Assembly: GCA_019648995.1 (NCBI GenBank)
Contig: BLXT01007309.1
Span: 994,307-1,017,829 of the forward strand
Direction of reading: 5' to 3'
Source: Plakobranchus ocellatus
Lineage: Eukaryota; Mollusca; Gastropoda; Plakobranchidae
Length of the DNA: 23,523 nt
Part shown: positions 1 through 9,900 of the stretch, piece by piece
How positions within the stretch are numbered: position 1 is the stretch's first letter
Layout of the letters: each line of letters starts with the position of its first letter
Translations under genes and position numbers: made by a program
The notes under the pieces: model-generated
The model's input: the letters and a program-made list of their open reading frames with translations, nothing else
What the model was told of the DNA's origin: nothing
The model's database searches: none

Positions 1-27
1 ACCTGGACTTGGGTTTTTTTTCAACAG

Positions 28-99
28 ACATATCTTTGTGTGGAAAGCAAATACAAAAATTCTGATGGCAAATTTGAAATCAGCAACCTGGATTTCTGA
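28..99 (+). CDS. Probable last coding exon of an upstream gene, product not recognised
   Basis: A pyrimidine-rich stretch ending in TTTTTTTTCAACAG (to 27) is followed by an open frame of 23 codons that reads TYLCVESKYKNSDGKFEI and then SNLDF before a TGA at 97-99. The peptide has mixed, coding-like composition and begins in phase 0 directly after the acceptor. An AATAAA lies 34 bp past the stop, as expected for a terminal exon with a short 3'UTR. The rest of the gene lies left of the window. I do not recognise the C-terminus and assign no function. The alternative is a chance open stretch: 72 bases is short, and the support is the acceptor, the stop and the poly(A) signal occurring in the right order. 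Confidence 0.45.
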   Translation, partial: TYLCVESKYKNSDGKFEISNLDF

Positions 100-132
100 A
101 AACCATCGCGGCAGAATTTCAATTTTAACAAA

Positions 133-138
133 AATAAA
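133..138 (+). other. Poly(A) signal AATAAA of the upstream gene
   Basis: This canonical AATAAA lies 34 bases after the TGA at 97-99. Its position fits 3' end formation of the gene whose last exon is at 28-99. Confidence 0.45.
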
Positions 139-933
139 GAGTTTTGGGATAATTTTCCCGTTTTAAATCTGTCAACTGTACTATTGTAAGTCAATGGTTT
201 GGTCGAACGTAATTTTCTAGACTTCGAGACTAACTATACGCGTCTAATATCTAGAGAAGTTATAAACCCAGCATTGAACTTAGACCGCTGATTGATGCTA
301 GGCTCTTGCCATTGTCAGTCCCATGATAATACTATGACAGAACTTAATATAATACAATCAGGACCGTGAATCTTGGATAAGTCTACGTCTCTTCAAAATG
401 ACCGAAAAGAAGCTCCAATCCGCAAAAGACGACAGCATTGTATTCGAAAAGAATGCATCGAGGCATTCCGCATTTTAGAGATAGAATAGGGAAATGTTTA
501 ATGGAATTTTCTGTTTGAGGAACATTAATAAAATTGAATTCCAATGGGAACATTGAAATAAGTTATCCAAAGTTAAGCAAGACGGAGGCTAAATTTTAAG
601 CAGTTGGCTTAGTGTTAGTGCCGATTTAAACAGAAACTGATGTCCTCTACACTCTCCCCCGTTCTAAAGGTACACCACTATGCTTGATTGGAACTTAGTT
701 GAATTGAGTGTTTATTTATTTATTTATTTTTTTTTGTTTAAATAGCATCAGTTCCTGTCATATTCAGGTTTGTTCCGCCTTTTTATATAATGTTCCACAT
801 TTTTGCCCTTGATGTTCCTCAAAATTTTTCAAGGGTAGGCATGTCTGCTGTATGAAAATCCCATGGTGTAGTTTTTTCACAGTCTTTGATTTATTAATCT
901 TACGTCTTCTATTCCTCCCCTCCCCACCAATAG
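139..933 (+). other. Intergenic stretch, probably holding the promoter and first exon of the nucleolin-like gene
   Basis: No exon could be placed securely here. The start of the downstream gene must lie here, or left of it, because its first recognisable exon (934) begins mid-codon. A small ORF at 398-478 (ATG in a good context, MTEKKLQSAKDD..., 26 codons) has coding-like codon choice. Its only internal GT (440) is a weak donor and its phase (0) does not match the phase-1 acceptor at 933. A T-rich TTTATTTATT run lies at about 710-735. The strong pyrimidine tract CTTCTATTCCTCCCCTCCCC leads into the acceptor AATAG at 933. Confidence 0.3.
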
Positions 934-999
934 AACTAAGTAGGAGCAAGTCATCAAAGAAGTCTCTAAAACTTACAAAATTACGTGTGCTACCTAATG
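934..999 (+). CDS. Nucleolin-like gene, first recognisable exon (basic segment)
   Basis: This 66-nt exon lies between a long pyrimidine tract plus AATAG and the donor ATG|GTAGAT. Only one frame lacks stops. It encodes a Lys/Arg/Ser-rich peptide (LSRSKSSKKSLKLTKLRVLPN) and runs phase 1 to phase 1, which matches the next exon exactly (G+TT, Val). The preceding exon must supply one base other than T, because T+AA would be a stop. It has no Met of its own. Confidence 0.5.
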
Positions 1000-3900
1000 G
1001 TAGATCCTTACACGAGAGATCATTAAGATATTAAAGGCAGGCTTTCAATTTATTTTTTTTTGGATGCAGGTCACTGAGGGAAAAAAAAGAAACATTAGAT
1101 GCATGGCCAACTTTTTTGTGCATCCTTTTTTTCTTTCAATTTTGTTCATTTCAGAATATATCTTTTTTCTTTGTTAAACTTTCAAAAAATTGATATTTTG
1201 CTTATGGCATTGCTCATGTTTAAGCAACAGCAGTTGTTAAAATAGTAACTGTACTGTTTGTTTTTTTTTCACTACACCTATTCAAGCCAACTAACAAGAC
1301 TTCCTTAAGGTATCCACAAGCATAAGGCAAATACCCGAAACACAAATTGAGATTGATAACATCAGACTACTGACCTAGGGATCCTTTGGTGTTAAATTGA
1401 TCATGATTAACTCTTTTAAAGCTCTTCAAAACAATAACATCACAAAAACTGGGGAAAAAAATATGTGACACACATTTTATCAAGATCAAGAACAAAAAAT
1501 TCAAATAAAGTATACGCACTGAAAAAGGCATAATCTTACTTTGGCAGCTTATTCACATCATGAACATATATAGCCCATTGTAACAAGCATAAATTGTGTT
1601 TTATTTACAATTTGACATACAAGTCAAAGCATGCTAGTTGGGACAAGTTTGTGAAATCATGCATTGAAAGCCAAAGCAACTGTAGAAACCAATGTCATCT
1701 TCTGGAAGCTTTTAATAGGAAGACGAGATATAGTTGCATGCAAAAATAATGGCAGAGGATAGATGGATGGGGGATGTTGGTATGGGTCAGATGTGATCTT
1801 GCCAGTATTTTTTTTATTAGCCTTTCTAGAAGGTTGTCTTTGACAGTAGTTCCATTGGTAAATGGATTACTTTTTTATGGCCTGTCTGTATCTTTCTTTA
1901 AAAGAATTGAAATCGTATGATTCTTGGAATTCCCTCTTGATATTTTTGTGGCTAATATATGAGATGAAAGCTGTTCTAATATTTGCATTGAGTTCAGGCT
2001 GATAATCCAAACAACAAATAAAAGAAGGGTTTGTAATAAACCAACTGTTCCATGCACCTTGAACTCACAGGGATGCCAGTTTTCCGATTTAAACAGGATT
2101 TCTGACTTTTTGTCTCATTTTTATTACTTTAACTACAGCTCTGATTAAACTCTTTAATACTATGCAAATTTCCTGCTTTTTTGTCAGAGATTACTGGCAT
2201 CCCTGAACCCAAATTCTTATGTCATTATAGTTTGATTTGATTTCTCAGGCTTTGAACTGTCAGAACTGAGGGAATGTTTATTATGTAATAAACAACCACC
2301 CAATATTTTTTTCTCTCTCTTCTAAATAGTTAAACCTCAGCAGAGACGGAAGTCTGATTCAGCCCTGCAATCACAAAAAGGGAAGCAGGCCTTTTCCACC
2401 CCTCAGCCACCGAAAGCTGGCAAACAAAATAAACAGAATCAGTCTCGCCAAGTTATTCAAAAGGGTCAGGTCGCAAGACAAAATATGAAGAAAGGATCAC
2501 CAAAGCAACAGCAAAAAGTTTCGCCTGGAAATAAAGTTAAAGGAATGAAGAGAAAACTTGAAGAAGATGAAGAGGACGATGATGATGATGACGACGATGA
2601 AGATGACGAAATTCAATTTAAAATCACATCTAGCACTGGTTTATTCAAAGGTCAACTTGATGAAGACGATGATGATGATGATGAGGAAGAAGAGGACGAT
2701 GAGGAAGAAGAGGATGAGGATAGTGAGGAAATAGAAAGTGATGAGGAAGATGATCTTCAACCAGAAATTTCACAACCTCCTGCAAAGAAACAAAAGATTT
2801 CTCCTGCTTCAGCTTCAAATAAAAAAAAAGAAAAGACCAACACTGCGATTGAAGAGGATGATGATGATGATGACGAGGAAGATGATGATGATGATGAGGA
2901 AGATGATGACGATGAGGAGGAGGAAGAAGACAGTGAGGAGATGGAAAGTGATGAAGAAAATGACAGTGAAGAAAAGATTTCACAACCTCCTGCAAAGAAA
3001 CAAAAAGTTTCTGCCACTCCTTCAGTGACAAAACAAGAAACTCTAACAAAAAAACAAAAGGTTTCCTCCTCTTCAGGTTCAAATACAGAAGATGGCACCA
3101 AAGGCAAGAAAAATGTGACAGGTACAGGCAAGCAGGGCTCATTTTTATTGTAGAATAAAAAAAGTAGAGACTTATCCTTCTCTCTTGTTTGAAAGAGAAT
3201 ATGTAGAGAGACTTTTTTCATCTTGCTTATTGCTTACTTGCTTGTCAATAGTGAGCAGTGCCTCAAAATTAGTTTACTCACCATTGCCTGAATTTTCAAC
3301 TGAATAAGAAATGTAATAATAATACATTGGTTATAGCTTGTAGATAAAAAATTTCATCTCTGATTCTGCTGCACTTAGAATTCTATTTTCAGCAAGGCAC
3401 ACACATGCACACATTTCGTCATCCGCAAGTATTGTACGTATACTTCTATGCAATATGTGTGAAATTATTTGCTTTACTCTAATTCGTATTTCTTTGAAAG
3501 TGATTATATATTGATTATCAAATCATGAGCGGTACTCTGACAAATCTCTTTCTAAACTTTATTTTTCCAGCTCAAGCTCCTCCAAACACAGCAGACCAGA
3601 AAAGAAAAAGTAAGGCATAACTTTTATTTAATTAACGTATACATTCCTTTTTATCAATGGCAATAGAAATATAGAAAAAAAAATAGGTGCAGCACTGAAT
3701 AAATTGGAACTAAATCAGTTTAAGGACCTAAGATGCATGGGTAGTTGATATAGTATTACTAATCTCAATGGCTCCAAAGGACCCCCTCCCTCCACCCAAT
3801 ATATAATGTTTAATCTTAAAAATTGTACTTTAATGCTTGTTCTCCTGCCATTTTTTTCCACACCTGATTTTTTTTCCTTTTTATACCTTACTTAGCAGAA

Positions 3901-6900
3901 TCTGGTATCTATGAGCACTAACATGCCTCATAAACTTGGTATTTCTGCCTGCAAGTGTAAACTAGAAACGCTCTTCTCTATTACAGTGGAAACCTCATAA
4001 TTCGAAGTGCCAGGGAATGGACCAAAACTTCGAATTATTAAAAGGGGTAAGAGTAGGGGTCAAAGAACACCACCAACTATTAAACCTACATTCAGCACCT
4101 CCTCTCACCCTAGTTTGAACCCTCCCCTCTCTCACGTTGTTATGAATGGCACTCCTGGAGTATGCCTGCTTTGTTAAAACAGTGATTGGCACTGTTTTGG
4201 GAGTGGTGAGAGAAAAGCAAAATTTTTCTTATTGTGATTTGTGGTGATGTGCACTTCGAATTATAAGAATCGACTATCCTTGACTTAGAATAATGAGTTA
4301 AAACTCAACAAAGCCAAAGATGAGAAAAAAAAACCCTCGGATTCTGAATACTTCAATTTATGAGAAATTCGAATAATCAAACTTCGGTTTTTGAGGTTTC
4401 CACTTTATATGATCTAAAACATAGAAGCCAACCTAAACATACATTCTCTCAAAAATAGGTATAGTACATTGAAGTTTGGGCTTAGGTTAGCTAACAAGTT
4501 GTCTGACTCAAGAACTCACACATATGTGTGCATGCTCTATATCACTAGCAGCAATTTCACCAGTCATATCCTCCTGTCCCTCCTCTACCTATACCAAAAA
4601 AGGCATTCAGGCAAACCTTTAGACCTATTTATGTTTTTAGTCCAAGCTGCTTACATGTCTACATCAACATCATGTTCCTTCCCCTTTCTGACACACATCT
4701 GTAAATTAGTACAGGTGCTTTTATAGAAACAGGCTGGTGCAAAGGCATTCTGCTAAGCTAAGTCCTAGATTTTATGTATTGGGTCCCAAATTTAAGCTTT
4801 GACCAAAACAAAGAATTCAACCCAACACACACAAATTGCTTGTTTGCTTGAAAGATTGATAAATGCAACAGCCCTATTGTACTTTTCTCTGCTTTCTGCA
4901 CATACACACACCTGCATAACATCACTGGCTATATTGCTTCCAAACTACTGCCGTAAAGGCACCTGACACTTAATATGACTGTGATTGGTACTATTTTAGT
5001 AATAATGGCTCCTAGGCTCTGTGTGCCAATGTCTACCCAATCTCCTCTTCTCCTCCCACCACTCTGCACAATTTCTGCCTCCATCTCTCTTTCCCTTACA
5101 GAGGCAGGTAAAGTCAGCAAAATTAGGCCAAAAGTTGAACGCATTGCAGATCTAGTTTCTTTTTTCTTCTTGAAATGGTTAAGATTATAATCTTTTGACT
5201 TGGTTTTTAAGCTGTTTATCTTAAGTGGGATATACTGTGAATGTGTGTGTCTGAGATCACTGTACAAACACAACCATAATTTTAAAAAAATTATCTCAAA
5301 TTCAATGGATCAAAAATTTTCAAACGGTCTTGGTGGCAGCCCTTCTTTGAAGATCTAATCAAATAAGTGTTGAGGAAATATGTTCAATTAAAATGTTTTA
5401 CCTTTTTTTCAGTGGACCTGGACTCAAAAACATTGTATATTAAAAATCTTCCTCTGAAATGTACAGTCCGGGAGGTTAAAGCTATTGTGCCTGAGGTCAA
5501 ACAAGTGCGGATAAGAGTCAACACCAACAGATTTAATAAAAAGAGAAATTTTAGTGGGTAAGGAAGTGCAACAAAACTTTAATTCTTCATAAATACAGGT
5601 CTTATATTTTCAGACAATTTTTTATTTGTTATGGATCACCATAAGATAAGATTTTTCCCATTAACAACAAAAATATGTTACATATATGTGATGACTGTAA
5701 ATGGTATAATTCCTCTTACTTTGCATTAAAATTCCCTAACTATTTAATGCCTAAGTGTTGAGCTCTTAGGATGCATTTAAAGACCATTTTTCCAGGGCTT
5801 GTCTTTGTGCGAATCGTGTCAATTGTGGTGACTCTATGCTCTTATTTTTTGCTTAAGTCTAATAATGACAAAAGATTCATGTAGATATGTTATCTTCTTT
5901 TGTTGACACATGTAATGGTAAGTTTTGGTAAAGACTGACATTTAAAAAAAAAAAAGGGTGCAAAATGATTTGGGTTGCAAATTCATTGATATTAATTACA
6001 GAACAGGAAAGAGTTCTGCAAGTTTGCACCAACAGGAATGGAACATAATATATGAAAATAGATTCTTCTCAGTTTCAGAATAGATGGCTTTTATGAATCA
6101 AGTTTTCTCCAGTTTCTCAAGCTTTTTTCTTGATGTTCAATCTTATCACTAAGAATTGTGTAGTCAGGATCTTTTGGCATTCAACTTAATCCAAATTTGG
6201 TACTGTTACGCAATAGACTGGATATCGGTTCAGAAAACTCAGTGTCAGGCATCTCTTCCCCTTACTATTAGCATGTTTAATGAGAGTTTTGGTTATAATT
6301 TGGCCTATGAAAACATTCTGACGAAAAATTCATTTCAAAAGCCTTGTATTTTTAAAGCTGTCTTCAGGCCTCCTAGGTAGGGAAGCCAGTATTTAGTCTT
6401 TTCTAGGGAAGCCAATATTTGGTCTTTTCAGACTGACAAGGACAGTGGGGCGGCCATGTGTCTATAAAATCTTTGGATATAAAATATCAAATAACAATGA
6501 TAATATGATCGTGGGTGTCAATAGAGTAATCCAAATTGGCACCCTAGTCATGCCAATGTTCTAGACTGATCTTCAAAATTCTTACATGAAGGCCTATCTC
6601 ATGTGATGTGTTATGTTTGACTGTTATGTTCCCAAAAGCTATGAATTCTCATTGATCAGAGAATCACAAATGGTAGGACGACCAGTGGGTTTCTAACAGT
6701 GTGAATTGTTTAAGACGACAAATTTTTTTTTTATTGTATGTTGCTTTTTTCTTGTTGATCTTCTTAAAACTTAAATTCACATAGTAATTTCAGATTCATG
6801 CCGTTATCTACTCAACCCTGTTAAAATCAAATGGAATGCAATGTCATCAGTATTAGATCTATGGGATGATACTGCTCCTCATTTGGCAAGAGCAGTATCC

Positions 6901-9900
6901 TTATTGTCGTAAAGAAAACAAAAATTATATTTTTCAAAAGAGACATTAAAATCTCTCACCAGGTATGCATATCTTGAGTTTGCCAGTGAGGCAGCTGCAG
7001 AAAAGAACTACAAAACATTGGATGGAGCAGTCATTCAAGGACATACCCTTGTTGTTGATTATGTTGGGCACAAAAGTGCTTTCATACAAACACGGCGCAA
7101 AAAAGATACTGAGCCAGGTAGGCTATGTTTAAAAAAAAATTCAACATTTGTGTGACGACTAAGCTGAAAATAGACAATGAATTTGTTTATTTTTTACCAT
7201 AGCCAAAACATGCATTTCTTTGTAGCACTTGTTATCATTGAGTAATTTTATTTTCTAATCTTTTTGCAAAATATGGCATCTCTGAATTTTTTTCCTCCCA
7301 TGTTTTTTCTCCATACCATGGGTTAGTTTTTTTTTGTGTGTACTTAATGAATTCTTAAATATTATTTTTTTTTGTTTGACATTATCAAGGATTGTACATG
7401 CATAGAAAACATTTTTTAGCGCTCAAAGCCTTCATGTGAAGTACAAAGTTTTCAAATTGTTCAAATAGCTCACTGCATGGTTTTTTAAAATTTACTCTTC
7501 CTTTCTGCCCCTTGCTACTAAAGCTGTTGTGTGAAAAATTAAGAAGTTGAGAAAATATTGGTTTTTTTTTCAAATTTGTTGGATTCCATTTTCTACTGGA
7601 TCCAGATACTTTTGGAGTATTTAATGTTTTGCAGATTTTTTTTTGTTGTAATTTATTATTTAATGACATGTTTTTGCGTGATTTATATGCTTCTTTGGAG
7701 CATTTCATGTTTAATATAATTTTTAACAATGAAATCTTTAATTTGTTTTCAATCTGAGATTCAATCTAACTTTTTAGTACCATAGTTCCAGACTTGCATT
7801 TTAATATACAATAATGTGATGTCTATTACCAATGCATGCTTCTTAAAGCTATGGCAGGCCTTACAAAACAGAACATCAAACATGTTAAAATATTTCAGTT
7901 TGCAAACTTTTCTGAATGTGTATTTTATTTGTTGATTGTGTGTGTGTGTGGGGGGCGTTAAGCCCAATAGCTTGAGAGTGAGACTTTATATTTTTAAGCA
8001 GCATCTGGTGCTTTCAGCAAATTGTGCCGTTTACTGCTTGCAAACCCATTTCATCAATATAACATCCACTCTAGGTACAGTAATTATAATATTTTAGAGA
8101 AAATTAAGGGACTGTGTGAAAAATTACATCCACAAAATTATTTCTCATGCTCATCAAGTGTCCTAGTATGGGTTGCAAAGATGTCTTCGCACTGATCTTG
8201 ATCTTTTGTAGCTCTCAGTCTTCTCCATCACTATGACTGTAGCTGGCTAGTTCATATCAACTGCATCTGTCTTCCTCAATTTCTCTCTTTATCAAATTCT
8301 ATATGTTAATGAATGGAATATGTTTTTTCTATTTTGAATTTTTCAGCCATGAAAATTGAAATTTAAATGCATGTAATGGATTGTGAACTACAACAAAACA
8401 AGTTTGCGCCACAAATTAATAACAAAGCTTAAAAATAAAATGATATTAAAAAAAAAGGAAGAGATTTATTGTGACTTCATTTCGTACTTCTTATGATCTT
8501 ATAAAAAATTGTATTGGATAAGATACAGTGAACATTTTTAATCATCCTTAGTGTATCTTTGTGGTAAAAAACGTATGTCATTAAAAAAATCTATAGCTTA
8601 ATTGTGTATGGGATAAAGAGCCTGAGTTGTTGAAACATGAAAACTAGAGAGAAAACTACTACAAAGCCTGTTTGAAAACTTGTTCTTTTCTTTTCTTTTA
8701 ACAGAAAACTTGGATCCAATGAAACTCTATGTTGCTGGTCTCCCCACTAATTGCACTGAAGCAGACCTCCGAAAGGTGTTCCCCAAAGCGTCTGATATTA
8801 AAATTCCAATTCGGCAGAAAGACAAGAAGGTGTTTGGGTGAGTTTGAATAGTTCAGGGCTTTTCCCCATGAATGGGCTGCTTTTTTGGCACAATGGCTAG
8901 TAAAGCCTAAACCCTTAAACCTACAGGCGTGTTCCAGTTGTGGGGGCTGAATTTGAGTCTACCATTGTTGTCTGAGATCACAATATAATCGGCAGGCTTT
9001 GTGCACAAATAGATCCCCATAAATGGTGGATCATTTTGTTTAAAAGTTTTCTTCTTTGTAAAAAGAGCAGTATTTTCCATCTCCCTCTTTCTGGAAAAAA
9101 AAAAAAAAGAATGCTCTTTATATATTGCAGTTGACTTCACTTGAGTTGACTTTGTGTAGGTCAATTTTCTTTTGAGTGGACTGTAAAGAATAAACTGATG
9201 TGTCAATATGGACTTGGTAGTAGATCCTTTTATGGTCAAGTAAATCCTTTTATTTTAGCCTGTTTCTTTTTGTGCTTTAAAATTGGATAAGTTGATCTTT
9301 TCTAGTTTCCTATCCTTGACTTGTTCTGAAGTCAAGGAACACATTGCCTTTAATAAATCTAGACCTTGTAGTTAACCTGTCCAGCAGCTTTCTGCCTGAG
9401 GTCGCAGTACAACCTAGGTGATGATAAAACATACTTTGTTATAACCCCTCCAGTTGTAAACATAATCACCATCATCCCTTCTCCAGGCTAGGTTGATGCA
9501 TTTCAAATGTTTGGCCCACCCTTTTACATAATGTCTAGACCCTGTGCTTGAGTCAATATTGTGTATCATAGGGCCCTGCCTAACCTTTCTTCGCAGCCTT
9601 GTCTAGGCTAGGGCATTATAAACACCTGGAGTGTGGTCAGCATTGAAAACAGAGACAGACTAAAGAGATGTGTGGTCTAACAAGCAATGCAACTGACACT
9701 TGGGCTCCAAGCTCTGTGAGAGCAGGATAAGGGGGGAAAGGGGGGCAGTAAGTTACCGGTGTAGTGGGAGTTTCATGTCTCTGCAATGAAATCGAGAGGC
9801 TTTACCATCCACAAGTTGGCGGACTAATATGGGTAATCATTTCACCATCTTTCTTCTCTCCTTTTTCTAAACAGTACTGACACATTCACTGTTTCATCAC

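Noticed and set aside
295-313. Six-codon first exon (ATG at 295, donor at 314) joined to the exon at 934
   Set aside because: The phase fits, but the joined codon becomes TAA, a stop.
852-1034. Reading the 60-codon ORF from its own ATG as the start of the nucleolin-like protein
   Set aside because: The first 27 codons are hydrophobic and coincide with the pyrimidine tract of a strong acceptor at 933, so they are better read as intron.
2645-3221. Long minus-strand ORFs rich in His/Leu or Ser opposite the acidic exon
   Set aside because: They are mirror readings of the GAT/GAA repeats; the plus strand gives the nucleolin-like frame with consistent splicing.
4929-5273. 114-codon minus-strand ORF
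   Set aside because: It has no domain, and its Arg/Glu-rich part comes from the pyrimidine tract on the plus strand.
7385-7729. 114-codon minus-strand Lys/Asn-rich ORF in an intron
   Set aside because: Its composition is what T-rich DNA gives by chance. There is no recognised motif, and it lies in an intron of a well-supported gene.
9418-9424. GTGATGA string as box C of an intronic snoRNA, as hosted in vertebrate nucleolin genes
   Set aside because: There is no CTGA box D within about 260 bp and no terminal stem. The C-box-like strings at 5687 and 7813 also lack a convincing partner.
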